Source: Patagioenas fasciata
Taxonomy: Eukaryota; Chordata; Aves; Columbiformes; Columbidae
DNA length: 64,000 nt
Assembly: GCF_037038585.1 (NCBI RefSeq)
Contig: NC_092525.1
Location: 16,906,867 to 16,970,866, forward strand
Direction: 5' to 3'
Part shown: one piece after another, positions 1 to 12,562 of the stretch
How positions within the stretch are numbered: position 1 is the stretch's first letter
Layout of the letters: the number at the start of each line of letters is the position of its first letter
Made by a program: the position numbers and the translations under genes
The notes under the pieces: model-generated
What the model saw: only the letters and a program-made list of their open reading frames with translations
Told to the model about the DNA's origin: nothing
The model's database searches: none

Positions 1-1991
1 TTTAGTTTATGACAGTCATTAGTTTATATTTATGATTTTGTATTGTTGGGCAATAGGAGGGGTTGTGTAGTTTTGATTAAAAGGCAATCAGCTATCATGA
101 AGGGATGCTTTCCATATAGCCCCAACAGTATCATACCACATTAATAAATGCAGACAATTTTGATCAAGGATAGGAAAGAGTTTACCGACTTCCATTCAGT
201 ACGGTTGAATATTTATTCCAAGTTTCTCTTAAAATGTCAGTATGTTTCAGGTTTAGAATAAAAAGCAATCTATTCAGTGCTGGCAGATTCCTTGGATATG
301 AGTTACCCTCATGGCTAGCATATCAAGGAGAGGCATTTCTCTCTTGACTTCTTTTTGCCTTGGCCGCATGTTTTAGATTTCAGTTTGCAGTTCACCCTTG
401 GCTTCTTTCCGTATGGTTCATCCCCCTGTGTGTAAAGCCCTCACTCCTTTGGGATGCTTGTGCTGAGTTTTCCTGTAGCTGCCTGGAGCAGGGCTGTTTG
501 TGCCTGATATCCAGCACAGCACCTGGTTTTACTGTTTTGACTTGGGACCCTGCATAGTTGTTGATGCCCCAAGACCCCAGCTCTTTCCTGCCGTGCTGCT
601 CTGTCTCACTGGTATTGAAGGCTGGTTTCTGTTTCCTGGGGTGATGCAGACAGGTTGTTGAGCTGTGTACATCAGTGTTACAACCTGTCTGTTCTGAAGC
701 GCAGGGTGAGTTGCCATCCTGTTTGTCTAACTGAAACTCTGGCTGGTTAATGTGAGCTTGTTTACCTGCTGACTGTGGGGTGGTGGTGGTGTGTCAGGCA
801 CTATATTTAAGCAACCATAAAAATACCTCTCTGTGTTTGCTAATAGAGTAGTCAGGGCTTTGGTTTATTTACCACCCGAGATAGTACATTCACCAGTGAA
901 GTGTCTCTTCCTTCCCAAACACTGTGCTGACCAGTGACTCATGATTGCTGCATCTGGAATGACGAGTACAGTTTCCTGGAACACTCTATAGGAGAATAAT
1001 GCAGGAAGTCCCTCTGTCTGTCACGCCTGCCCATCCTATTCGTAATGAGACCTTTCTTAAACTGACAGCTCCAGCTCGGCCCTGCTCTGTCATTACAGAT
1101 GGGTCAGGTTGGTTTTAATGAGATGTGGTGAGGAAACTTTCCATAGTTAGAAACAGAAGAACCGTTTCAAATGAGGACAGCTTATTCAAAACACAGAAAC
1201 ACTGAAAGCTTTTTTCTCACCTTAATTTTAAGGCTCATTCATCTTTTCACCATCTCCTTTTCCCTGTAGACAGAGAAAGCAGTGCAGGCTGAGCTGAGCT
1301 GTGCCTTTGAGATGTGGGCGCTGCTGTGCCGGCACTGTGTGTGTGCTGAGCAACGGGGAGCTTTTAGATGGCTTTAAATGCCACAACATGTTACAGCACA
1401 GGGGGATGTATTAGTGCCACAGCTTCAGCTCAGCCTCCTGAACATGGAATATTCTCTGGATTTCCCTAAAGTGTGTGTCCCCCTGCACATTTCTAGCAAG
1501 TCGGTTCCCCAGGGGCATTTGAGGAGAGAGCTGGGATGGGGAAGAGGAAGATCATGCACAGCTGCTGTATGGGGAGGACCAGCAAGTGTGTCTTGATACA
1601 CGGTTTTGTGCGTTAAGTAGAGAGAATTGATGTCATGTTTTAAAAATATTTGTTCTGTAGTGTTGTGTGTGTATGCTCATACAGAAATGCATCTTTATAA
1701 AATGCAAAATAGGAGAAGCAGAAGGGATGTTTCTTCAGTGGTTGTGTAATTGGTGGTGGATCACCAGCTATGGTTTTAAGTGCTAATATTTAACAGGGAA
1801 GTGCTGTAAGTACTTACATAAATGTTTTGTGTCAGTTTAAGCTTTAAGTCACAATCTGGATATGTATCTTTATAAACTATTTAATATATTGAATATTTAC
1901 TACTCTCGCTTTATTACTGTTTTCTTTATTATGAATTATATTGCTGTATCCTTGATGTTTACTGTAAATAATTGTTACTATTTTATTACAG
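1..1991 (+). other. ANKRD13C: Intron of ANKRD13C (partial)
   Basis: This is AT-rich sequence with no recognisable exon, ending in a T-rich stretch and the acceptor AG at 1990-1991. It is read as intron because the first recognisable coding exon starts directly after that acceptor with a split codon. Open frames here are short and resemble no known protein. The promoter and the first exons of the gene must lie to the left of the window. Confidence 0.75.
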
Positions 1992-2096
1992 AATGTGCCC
2001 ACTTGCTTTTAGCCCACAATGCTCCAGTGAAGGTGAAAAATGCTCAGGGATGGAGCCCTCTCGCAGAAGCCATCAGCTATGGAGACAGACAGATGA
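1992..2096 (+). CDS. ANKRD13C: ANKRD13C coding exon a (end of ankyrin repeats)
   Basis: The exon opens inside a split Glu codon (G|AA) after acceptor TTATTACAG and encodes ECAHLLLAHNAP and GWSPLAEAISYGDRQM, an ankyrin helix pair. It ends with one base of the next Ile codon before donor GTAAGA. The frame continues upstream only because the intron happens to be open. Confidence 0.95.
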
Positions 2097-5000
2097 GTAA
2101 GAACCTCTGCTCCCCACCTCAAATACAGGGCTTGAAGTGAAGTACTCGTTCACTTCAGATAAGAAGTAGTAAAGAAAAAATTATTCTGCTGCTACTCACT
2201 GGTGAATGTTAATCGTATTTGGTATTACCATGTCTCATAGCAGAAATCTCACTATCCTTGTTCGTAACATATTTATACTAGTTTGTGAGATCTTAACGAC
2301 ATTCTGCATGTCAGCTCTTCACTGCTGAAGAATTTTCCCAGTGGGAGTAGATGTTACGTGATGTACAGGCTCCTGTTCAATAATATATGTGTGTACCCAC
2401 ATGTTTACTAGTACATGTGTAAAAGACCTCCTTGCCCTGATTGTATACTTTAGATTACAAACAGTTATTGAGGCTTTTCCTCCTGTTGTGATCAGGCCAT
2501 GTATAATTACTATAAATTGAAGTAAATTTAATCAAAGTCTGATGAAATGTTACATTTGTTTTCTTTTTTTTTAAGATGTCAAATAGTGACACTAACGTGT
2601 TAATAAGAAATAAATAGAATAGATTTACCTTATAGTTAATTTCTGTTTAGTTACAGCTCTCCTAAGGAAGCTTAAACAGCAATCCAGGGAAAGTGTTGAA
2701 GAAAAGCGACCTCGATTATTAAAAGCCCTGAAAGAGGTAAGTTCAAGGCAGTTGTGTTGACAAGAAGATGATACTTCCTTGTCAACTAGAAATTCAAATA
2801 GGAATGTTTAGGTAAGACAGACATGCTAGCTGTCTTTCCAATCTAAAAGTTAAATACTGTATTTTCAATCTGTATCTATATCATTAGATTTTTAAGGCTT
2901 TCTTAAATCTTTTTGGTGAATAATTTGCTGGTTTTGTTGAGTCAACAGTCATTAATGACCCTTTCTTGCTTAGGAGTGAAGGAGTTTTGGTTTCATTCTC
3001 CATGTACATGCAGCAGCCAGTTCTTGAGCATGGTAAAGCATTCCTCAGTTTAGAGGAACCAATAAAAAAAGCTCAGTTTCCTACATTTCAAACTAGTGTA
3101 CTGAAAAGGGGGTTATAAACCTCAGGTTTCTATTTCCCTTTAGGTGGGGTGGGCTTCTCCTGCCTAGACAAGTGGTAAAATATGAATGGGCTTGTAGACA
3201 ACCAACTATTTATCTTTGGTTAATTAAACCATACATCTGAACAGCTGAGCTCTACACTGTGTCAGTGATACACTATGAATGTGCTTCACCAATGTGTCTA
3301 CACTTTCGTTGATCTGATACAAGAACTACTGTGTGTAGAAGTGAAAAGCTCGGGGTTTGTGAGTGCGAGCAGACACGACCTCGCTAAAACAGCTCTGCTG
3401 GTCCTTATTCCTGCTGCTGCAAGGCCTGGCTTAGAGTCCTGCATTTTTCTTCTGTGTGGGGTGACAGTGTGTGACTGCCTTCCTGTGTTACCAACATCTG
3501 CTGCTTTAGTTGTCACCCCTTACTTTGCATTTACTTGTGTATGGTTTAAAGGGATTGGCTGGAGTGTGTTTATGGAGGTAGAGGAATTTTTATATAAGTA
3601 CTTAAGTGTTTTTCCAGAAGAGAAATTGAAATTTTTGTGTGTAAATACTGCTATCTGAAACTCAACTGATTAATTTAAGCCAGCACATATAATTCCTTAT
3701 GATTTGATGTGGTCATGCAAAGAGCTCCACAGATCCTTTTTTTTTTTTTTAAACCTATATTTACAGTAAATATTTACAACCCACAGTTTAATAGCTGTCC
3801 AAGTTACTATTTCCAAAAATTCACTAAAAATGGGTAGTTCAAATGAGTTGCCTAATTCTATCATTATTGATTGTACTCTAGTTAAAGCTTCAGAAATGTT
3901 TAAGTTCAGTTTAAATTCAAATACAAACATTATAGAAGATTTCTCTATTTGGCAAAACACAACTGCCTGTCTTTCAGCAAATTTTACAGTTGTCTTTCAG
4001 ACTAAAAAGCGTGTTAATATATTCTTTTCATCTCAGCTAGGTGACTTCTACCTAGAGCTTCACTGGGATTTTCAAAGTTGGGGTAAGCAATTGCATATTC
4101 CTTTCCGGGGGGGGGGATAGTATAATCAGTCTTCAGCACGCTTGGTCTCTCAAGCTGAAATTCTCTTCTGGTTTGCGTGTTGGAAAATTCCCAATCCTGT
4201 TCTCAAGATCAAAGTTATGAAGAAAGGACAGACAGCTTTTTTTTTTCTGAATTATTTTTGTTTACTCTTGTTTGGAGCTGAATTCTGTTCTATAATCTAA
4301 TGACACAATATGGTGCTGTTGTTTACTTTAAGAAAATGATTATTAGAAAAGGAAAATATTAAAATGCATCTGGTCAGTTGGTGTCACTATAGAGCAGCGG
4401 TTTGAATAATTGAGTTGAGTAACTGAACTTGGGGTGTTTAGTTTCTGGAATTTCAGCCTATACTCTGAATGGTGACTGTCAGTTAAGTGCAGCTCTGTGG
4501 TGGGTTCTTCAAACGTCAATGTTCCTCTCATGTGACTCAATCTCCCTCTCCCCTGGAGAAGAAAAATCTAAATAAATTAGCAAAAATATATTAACAATGA
4601 TCAACGTGTGTGAATAATGTAAAAATACCAAAGTGATCCCTTCTGTTCCTGGTTGAAATTTCAGTTAGTTAGCCAGGCTGCCATCACGGGGTGGACATGG
4701 AACAAAAACCTTGTTTTTCCAGGTGCCCAACCATGCGCTGCACATTGAATTCTTTGTAGTTCACTTTGGGTTGAAATGCCATTGTGCTGAATTGGTTTTA
4801 TTGCTATATAAATGGGCCCATAAGGACAGCTGCAGTCTCATATCCGTCCCACAATACTGGATGGGCTCTCAGTTCTGCTGGTGGTTTAATGTTTGCTTGA
4901 GGTTTTAAGCTTAGTGCATTGGATTTTTATTCCTGCTTGAGTGTGTTCTGCTGTAAAGGCAGCTAGGATTGCAGTTAGTACAATAGATAAGTAAACTAGG

Positions 5001-8000
5001 AAACCATAGAACTAAAATTTCAAACAGCTAGAAGATGAGTTATTGGAATTTATGAATGATTTAGTTGTGGCTGAGGACATATTAAATTATGTCCTGATGC
5101 TGAAATTATCTGTGCAATTGCAGATCAATTTTGCAGTTATTGAACAGAAAACCCCTGGTATTTGTCACTTGAGATTCTGATGGATAATGGGTGTGCTGTA
5201 TTTGTATTAAAATACAGTGCGATTCAAACTGCGGTGTAGTTGTAACAGAAACACTTTCCAGAGGAACCTCAGTGTCCTAATTATATTTTTTCTCTCCCTG
5301 CTTCTAGTGCCTTTACTTTCCCGAATTCTGCCTTCTGATGCATGTAAAATACACAAACAAGGTATAAATATCAGGTAAGTGCTGATTTTACAGTGTGTGT
5401 TATCTAAGTCATGAATATCTGCATGTTAGTGAAAGGTGGGTTCTGGTGTGCGGCAGCATCGCCTTGTGCAGTCCTGTTCAGAGGCAAGCAGCCCTTTGAA
5501 ATTATTTTTTTCTCTCTCGATCTGAATTTAACTTCAGTTCCTGAGTCACTTAAAATATAAAGGAAAAACAGTCAAGCTGTATAAGGCTTTGTCTACCAGA
5601 CAGGTCAATGATTGAAAAGTAGGAATTTTATCTTTTTAACATACTTTCTAATAAATGAGCTTTCAGTATTTTGTGGAGTAATGTTTCTGCTCGTTTATGT
5701 CATTAAAAAATGGTGTAGTTTCTCTTTTTAATGCACTTAATGTGACAGATTCCCAAACTCCGTGGAGCGCTTCCACAAGTCTTTTCCAGCTCAGCTCTTC
5801 AACTGGTTTAGTTTGGGCTTTTGGATTCGTATGTCTCTTCTGTCTTTGCTTTAGTTTCTGAGGTTTAAACAAAAAGTCAATAATATGATTCCAAAGATTC
5901 AATCTGTCAAAAATGTAGTTCTACTAAAGCAGTGAGCATAGCTGTGTGAACTGCCTTTTCAGGTCAAATTTGAATCTGAGACCAGTTTTTACCTTCTCGT
6001 TCCTCTGTGCTCTGCTGGTCCGAGACTGACACAGATGGAAATAGCTACAGATTGATTCTTGAAATCACAGGCCAATACGTGGCCCCTTAGAGCTGAAATG
6101 TGCGCTAAATTCGGGTTCTTTAACCATTTTGTTAAAGAAGTAAATGTTCTAGCAATAATAGATATGAATTACTAGAGAGATCTTTGTCCTTGGCTCCATC
6201 TTCTAGTTATTAGGTCAGCAGAAGCATTTCTTTTATGCTGCTAAGGAGCGAAAAATAGAAATAGCAACTAAAATAAGTCAAATTAAAAAAATCAGACTGT
6301 TTTGTAGTCCTCTTCGTAATTTGGGTCATGTCCTAATATTGTCACTCAGATCAGCGGCTGCTGCTTGTAGAGCAGGATGCTGATCACAGGGAGCAGTTGT
6401 CGTTCTCAGTATATAGCACATACTGTGTAAGTTCTGTCACTTCCTCGTGCTGGCAGTTTTGAAATAAAGTTTTCTCCAGAAAGCTTGACGTTTGCTCATG
6501 AAGTTAGCGTAAGAATAGTTTGGGATGCATTTATAATGGTAGAGATGTTATAATGTGAAACTTATCAACTGTTAATAGCATATTTTTTTATTTTATCATC
6601 CAGACTACACTTACAAAATATCATATGAAAATGTAGACCTTAGTGTGTTTGGTTGTGATTTTAAAAAGTGTATTTGAGTGTTTATGGGTAACTTCTTTTA
6701 AAGTATCGGCATGTTTTCACAGGCTGGACACAACTCTCATAGACTTTACCGACATGAAGTGCCAACGGGGGGATTTAAGCTTCATTTTTAATGGTGATGC
6801 CGCACCCTCTGAGTCTTTTGTAGTTTTAGACAATGAGCAAAAAGTTTACCAGCGAATACATCACGAGGTGAGATCTGTGTGAACGCAGGCTTGGAAATAC
6901 CTCAAGCTTTTACTTCGCATCAGAAGTCTGACTTATTTCTCTCAAAAAGACCCAAACAAGCTCCAAAGAAATGCAAACCAGAGAAGTTTTTGTTTAGTTG
7001 TTGTAATTTAAGCTGTATAGGTGACATAAAATTCTGTTCTGAAAAGCAGTGCTTTTGAACACAGAGTGCTACATGAGGAAAAAGTTGGAATGTGAATCTT
7101 TCGGGAAAATCTTTTACCATACTGAATAGGGAAATATGTTTTAAGTTATGACATCTGATACTTCTGATCTTTCCAGTGGGCTCAGTTCAGGTGCCCCGGG
7201 GTGGCTTTTCAGACTTGCTTTGGTCACTCTGTGGCCAGGTCGGTTGTTAACAACGCAAGGGACAACTCGGTGGACCCCTCATATTTAGTCCAGTTTTCAA
7301 TTAACAGCTTTTTTCCCCAGTCACTTAAGCATGTGGATCTTTGCCTGTGGAAAGGTGTGGCTGCTGAGCTTCTGGGTGAATCACACTTGCATGCTTTATT
7401 TGCATTAATATCGGAGATTAAACTATTTGGTAACAGTTTGGCCAGAGCTTCTATGAGACAGTTTGAAAACTCAGGAAATGCTGTTTCTGGGAAAAGTGCC
7501 AAAGGAAAAGGTTTATTGATTGGTTTATAATTTTTTTTTTTTAAGAAGTAATCTTTATTAAGTTCTATTCAGTATTTGGGAATTTTTCTTCTAGGAATCT
7601 GAGATGGAAACAGAAGAAGAGGTTGACATTTTAATGAGCAGTGATATTTACTCAGCAACATTATCAACCAAATCAATTACGTTTGCACGTGCCCAGACAG
7701 GATGGCTCTTCCGAGAGGACAAAACAGTAAGCTGAAAGAAAATTGCACAGACTGCATTGCTGGAGACAAAAATAGTTCAGCCAGCCTTGCGGTGATGTGG
7801 TGGGGAAGAAGAAAAGAATTAAATATGTTGAGGATGAAGGAGAGATGTCTCCCCTTACCCTCCACACTTGTCACTAGTTTGGCCACAAAGAATATATATA
7901 ATGATCTGCTTTCATCAGGAAAAAGCCTGGAAGACAGATAAACTGTAGCTATTGTGCAGGGGGAGAATAGATAATGTATAATTTAAATGTTTTTATTTTA

Positions 8001-11000
8001 TATTCTGTGAGTCGTTAACATCCAATTCCTTTTGTGCAGGAAAGAGTAGGCAACTTTTTGGCAGATTTCTACTTGGTGAATGGACTTGTATTAGAATCGA
8101 GGAAAAGAAGAGAACATCTCAGTGAGGAGGATATTCTTCGAAATAAAGCGATCATGGAGAGCCTAAGCAAAGGTGGCAACTTAATGGAACAAAATTTTGA
8201 GGTATACTTAAGGAATTCTTTGCAGTATATGAATTTTTGCATAGGAGAGTAATCTTTTACACCAGTCATTTAGCAAAATCCATAAAGAATGTTTTTATTC
8301 TGATTGTCTTAATTTGAAAATAACAATGATGATCCACAAGTATAATCATGGTGATATGTTAATGAATTATCCTGATTAGTGCACACATTGGGGAATTTCT
8401 GTGATTATATTGGATATTTCAGTCTTAATTTGTCTCTTAGTAAAAGATGATGGGTTTGGCTATGGCAAATCACTGACTTCTAGACCAAGTGGTTATTTTT
8501 AGAATGCCTTTCTGGTTTTCAGTTGTGTTTTCCTTTATCTTCATTAAAATGGACTAAGGCTGTTATTATCACCACAAAATCAAGAGCTATTCAGAATGAG
8601 CCAGATATCATCTGGGAATACGCATGCAGCCTTTGAAAAATGATTAATTTATTTCTGTATTAGCCTATGCTTTGTGCTTGTCGTTCAGACACTTGAATTA
8701 ACTGATTAACTGATGGCTGAAACCAGCCAGCTTCTATGTAAAAGACAGTTTGAGGCCAAGAGCAGGAGATGGAAAAGCCCCCAGGCTGCATAGACCACAC
8801 TGCTCTTTGTAGAATCGAAGTATTATACAGTTGTGCCTTTGCATGGCAAAATTCTAAGGGAATATAAGGTGAGATAAAGGGTTAAGCCATGTTTCTCTGA
8901 ACAGCCTGTCCGTCGGCAGTCACTCACTCCGCCGTCCCCCAACACCATTACGTGGGAAGAGTACATCTCTGCGGAGAATGGAAAGTGAGTATTGGGGTTT
9001 GGTGGCCTGAACTACCAGAGATTGTTGCTTTGGGGTTGTGGTGCGTTCTCTAGTTCGTGGGTGCTGTTTGTTTGTAGTTTCCTGGGGACAGAGGAATGTT
9101 GGGTTTGATGTCTCTCAGCCATTTAATTTGTCAGTAGGCTGGCTGGGAAGCTGATAGCTGTATATGTAAACAGGATTATTGCATCTGCTCATGATTAAAA
9201 AATAGCAGATGGGTGTCTACCTGATACCCATGGCTTGAAATTCAGACATTTTGAAAAGACGCACATCTAAGCTGGCATTTTATTTTAAGGAAAATTTTCT
9301 GACAAATTCATTGCTGCAATTAATTTATCTTATGATAGTAATGAATAATGCAATTCACCATGTCTAAAAGAAAAGATTAGGATTTAATGAGACTGATAAC
9401 ATTGGCAGTGTACAAAAATGTAGCCTTCTGGACTATGGGGAGGTACAGATGCCCTAGCACTGCCCAGATCTTTGCAAGATACTCCCAAGTGTGTAGCTAG
9501 GTATCAAACAGCTATAATTTCAATTAATTTATAGTACTTGACTCGTAGCAGATGCGAACAGCGGAGTTGATTTCCTGGGGCTGCATACTGCCCAGCTGCT
9601 CTGTGGAGAAGGAGCAAAAAACGTACTGGGTGTTTTACATAAGTACTAATGATAATTCTCCAAAGATATTAGACTCACCTGTCATGGGTGTTACTGAGAA
9701 TATGGTGATATGACAATACAGGCGTAGTAAAAAACCACAGGTGTCTGGTTTGGGATTTGTAGGGTTTTTTAATCTAATGTATTTGAGGTAGAATGAATGT
9801 TTAAGTGGAATAAATAGGTTATGCTTGAACGATTACTACTGGGACAGAAATATGTATATAGGATTTTGCTTTGTTTAATAGTCAGATTAACAGAAGGGAG
9901 TTTAATGGGAAATTTGGTTTCTAGCTAATGTAAAGCAAAAGAGGAAAGATCTACTCTCTTGTCACTTGTCTGTTCCTCTCCTATGACAGGATTTTCTGTC
10001 CTGTGTTTTCCAGTTTTGCCTCCTCGTGACGGGAACTTTTCCACTTTCTCTGAGATTGTTTCACATTTTAGGCTGAATGCAAATGAACTGTTTTCTAGTT
10101 CCACATGGTACTTTGCTCACATATAGACTATTTTAATTAACATCTGAAGTCAGCTGTGTGTATTTCTGGGTAGTTGTTGTGTATTTCTGTAGTGGTTTTT
10201 TTTGATAGAATGTTAATGAGGAATTATTTGAACAATTTTAATTCTTTTCCCTGTTTTTGTCTTGTCTCCAGATTTAGCAGAACTCTAAATTATGATGGTT
10301 ACTGCCTCATTTTTACAATGCACAGCTTTTACTTTTAAAGCATTAGATTTATTGTAGGGGTTCTTTACTGACATTTTGAACTCAAGTCTGTCTTCCTGTC
10401 TTTCAAACCAAGGTTTCCCTGAAAGCAAAACTGACTGTATGTCCCTCCCGTCCCTCTTGCAGAGCTCCTCACCTGGGCAGAGAGCTGGTGTGCAAAGAAA
10501 GCAAGAAAACCTTCAAAGCCACAATAGCTATGAGCCAGGAATTTCCCCTAGGGATTGAATCGTAAGTCAGAATTACTGGCTGTGAACGTTACTTGTATGG
10601 GGAGATGTTTCAGTGTGTTTATGAACTGCAGAATTCTTCGTGTCTTTGGCTCTGGGAATTCAGCAGTTTCCAACCTGGGAATGAAGTCTTGCTGTTCAGT
10701 GAGTAAACTTAGAATTAGAGACCTCGGTGCTGGTGGGCCTGGTGTTGGGAGGGCCAAGTGCGGATCTACCTTGTGAACACCAGAGGTTTGATAGCTTTTA
10801 TCATTTACCACAATACTGACGTGCCCGATTCCACAGAATTCTGAAGTGTTTTTGCCCGTAACAAGTTTTAGCACAAAGTTATGTCCTCTGAATGAATACA
10901 AACCATGGCAGGTTCCTTCTGGCCATGGAGAAGAGGATGGGGTGCTATATACTTCAGTCTCTTGTGTGAAATTAGGACAATAAATTAATATCTCGATGTC

Positions 11001-12562
11001 TATTTGTACACCTATGGTAATACCATACATTGTAACTGAATGTCAGGATGCTGATCTTGAGGCTCGAAGGAGATAAATAAGCATGATGTCATTTTTCATC
11101 TCCTTTTTCATCACCTTGCTCTTTGGGGCACTTTTATCTTTCCTTGACAAAAAGCTTGTGAAACAAGACTTTGTAATGAAATCTGGTTTCCTTTTCAGAT
11201 TGTTGAATGTTTTAGAAGTAATTGCACCCTTCAAGCACTTTAACAAACTTAGAGAATTTGTTCAAATGAAGCTTCCACCAGGCTTTCCTGTAAAATTAGG
11301 TAAGATGACTCCAGCAGCTCTTGTGGCTTTACGTTTCCAAAATATGTGTACTTACTCATGCAGTATGCTTAAAACATCTGAATTTTGGATGAGAACTCTC
11401 TTACATAAATGTGTTGCTGTGCATTTCAGAAGAACATAGTTAAGTGAGTGGAAATAACATTGGGCAGGAAATCTGCAGTTGGAAGGTGACTATAGTCCTG
11501 GTCCGGAACAGAGCAGTGTAATTTGCATTTTCCTAAAGCTGGAGCCTTGCTCTAAGGATAGTGTAGGTATGCTGAGTTATCATCGCATTCAAAGATCATA
11601 TCAGTCACGAGTTAAGTATTTAGTAGCATTTTTGTATTCATTTTTCCTCAAGGATAACTGGTAATATATTATTTCACTTACAAATTGATAAAAGAGTATT
11701 ACAGTTCTAACAAAGGGAAATGTATAAAGCAATTTATTCATGGTATAGATTATCACAGCATAAACTGCCAAAAAGTAGTAGTACCTTTTTGTAGCGTTAG
11801 AGGATTTCTAGCACACCAGTGAGCTCTTTAAACCGGACAGTTCTGAACAGACTGTTCTACCTCCTATCATGTTTGCACAGCTGTTTATTGAGGGCTGGAT
11901 TTTTGCTTGGCTCATTACATTAGTCCATGGGCAGACCCGTGTTACTGAGGATAACTCTTCAGTGTTCAAGCTCAGTTTAAAGTGGGAAGGGGTTATATTT
12001 TAAAGCAAAGATTTAAAGTGTTCATCTTTTCATGTGGGGTTGCTCAGCTGAAGCCTGTATGTGACAAGGTTATTTTATCCTGTATCACTTTTGGGCCAGT
12101 GTCCTCTGTTTAACCGGTCAATCTGAAACTACAGCACCTTGGTTTCCATGTCAGTCTGCATCAAGAAAGGAAAACCGCTGATTGGGAGTTTTTTGGATGT
12201 TGTATTGAGTAGGGTATTGTTTTCGTGCTCAGGGTGCCTGAGTATATTCTGAAATAACTTTTTTGAAACCACCTTCTTTGTAAGAGCTTTGAATCACCAT
12301 GGTATAGAGAACAGTAAATGAGTCTATGACCGTAGCAACACTGAAGTTACAAATCTCTCAGTACCAGTTGGTGACTGTTGGTCAGCCTGGGTTTCCTTGT
12401 TCCTCACTGTACCGTTTTGCCTCCTCTCTAGATATTCCTGTATTTCCCACCATCACAGCCACTGTGACTTTTCAGGAGTTCCGTTACGACGAGTTTGACG
12501 AATCCATCTTCACAATTCCTGAGGACTACAAGGAGGACCCCAGCCGCTTCCCCGACCTCTAA
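1992..12562 (+). CDS. ANKRD13C: ANKRD13C, ankyrin repeat domain 13C, C-terminal 383 residues (11 exons, 5' end outside window)
   Basis: From the literature, ANKRD13C is an ER-membrane-associated chaperone that controls folding and surface delivery of some G-protein-coupled receptors, such as the prostaglandin DP receptor. Eleven exons join in frame (1154 nt) from the last ankyrin repeat (LLLAHNAPVKV, NAQGWSPLAEA) through the GPCR-chaperone (DUF3424) domain to the C-terminus DPSRFPDL and a TAA stop. Landmarks are LLRKLKQQS, GDFYLELHWDFQSW, RLDTTLIDFTDMKCQRGD, LFREDKTERVGNFLADFY, VKLDIPVFPTITATV and FQEFRYDEFDESIF. The human protein is about 541 residues, so about 157 N-terminal residues (roughly two exons) are missing to the left. 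No ubiquitin-interacting motifs follow the domain, as expected for the C paralogue rather than A, B or D. All introns are GT-AG and nothing looks broken. The gene converges on SRSF11. Confidence 0.95.
2651..2736 (+). CDS. ANKRD13C: ANKRD13C coding exon b
   Basis: This 86-nt exon encodes ITALLRKLKQQS and EEKRPRLLKALKE, an amphipathic charged helix after the ankyrin repeats. It lies between acceptor CTGTTTAG and donor GTAAGT and ends on a codon boundary. Confidence 0.95.
4037..4082 (+). CDS. ANKRD13C: ANKRD13C coding exon c (46 nt)
   Basis: This short exon encodes LGDFYLELHWDFQSW, the start of the GPCR-chaperone domain and its most characteristic motif. It lies between acceptor TCATCTCAG and donor GTAAGC and ends after the first base of a Val codon. 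Confidence 0.95.
5308..5374 (+). CDS. ANKRD13C: ANKRD13C coding exon d (67 nt)
   Basis: The exon encodes VPLLSRILPSDACKIHKQG and INIR. Acceptor is TGCTTCTAG and donor is GTAAGT. The last Arg codon is split AG|G with the next exon. Confidence 0.94.
6723..6867 (+). CDS. ANKRD13C: ANKRD13C coding exon e (145 nt)
   Basis: The exon encodes LDTTLIDFTDMKCQRGDL, FIFNGDAAPSESFVVLDNE and QKVYQRIHHE within the GPCR-chaperone domain. Acceptor is TTTTCACAG and donor is GTGAGA. It ends on a codon boundary. Confidence 0.95.
7595..7726 (+). CDS. ANKRD13C: ANKRD13C coding exon f (132 nt)
   Basis: The exon encodes the acidic stretch ESEMETEEEVDILMSSDIY followed by ARAQTGWLFREDKT. Acceptor is CTTCTAG and donor is GTAAGC. 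It is exactly 44 codons with phase 0 at both ends, so skipping it would keep frame. Confidence 0.95.
8040..8201 (+). CDS. ANKRD13C: ANKRD13C coding exon g (162 nt)
   Basis: The exon encodes ERVGNFLADFYLVNGLVLE, a basic RKRREHL patch and IMESLSKGGNLMEQNFE. It is 54 codons with phase 0 at both ends. Acceptor is TTTGTGCAG; the donor GTATAC is weaker than the other donors in this gene. Confidence 0.95.
8905..8984 (+). CDS. ANKRD13C: ANKRD13C coding exon h (80 nt)
   Basis: The exon encodes PVRRQSLTPPSPNTITWEE and YISAENGK. A Ser/Thr-Pro-rich linker is visible. Acceptor is TGAACAG and donor is GTGAGT. The terminal Lys codon is split AA|A. Confidence 0.95.
10463..10561 (+). CDS. ANKRD13C: ANKRD13C coding exon i (99 nt)
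   Basis: The exon encodes APHLGRELVCKESKKTFKA and TIAMSQEFPLGIE. Acceptor is TCTTGCAG and donor is GTAAGT. The last codon is split TC|A. Confidence 0.95.
11199..11299 (+). CDS. ANKRD13C: ANKRD13C coding exon j (101 nt)
   Basis: The exon encodes LLNVLEVIAPFKHFNKLRE and FVQMKLPPGFPVKL, a highly characteristic part of the family. Acceptor is CTTTTCAG and donor is GTAAGA. The Asp codon is split G|AT. Confidence 0.95.
12432..12562 (+). CDS. ANKRD13C: ANKRD13C last coding exon with stop
   Basis: The exon encodes DIPVFPTITATVTFQEFRYD, then DESIFTIPEDYKEDPSRFPDL and TAA at 12560-12562. Acceptor is CCTCTCTAG. The protein end matches the family end exactly. Confidence 0.96.

Larger units (their letters stand above)
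2097..12431 (+). other. ANKRD13C introns (10 introns, about 0.3-1.5 kb each)
   Basis: The introns lie at 2097-2650, 2737-4036, 4083-5307, 5375-6722, 6868-7594, 7727-8039, 8202-8904, 8985-10462, 10562-11198 and 11300-12431. They are AT-rich with short homopolymers (for example T-runs near 3737 and 7530 and a G-run near 4107). I see no interspersed repeat I can name, no RNA gene and no antisense gene. Minus-strand open frames such as the 160-codon one at 10548-11030 have no family signature. Confidence 0.7.

Noticed and set aside
10548-11030. 160-codon minus-strand open frame in ANKRD13C
   Set aside because: It overlaps the end of a real exon in antisense, has no family motif and does not continue as exons.
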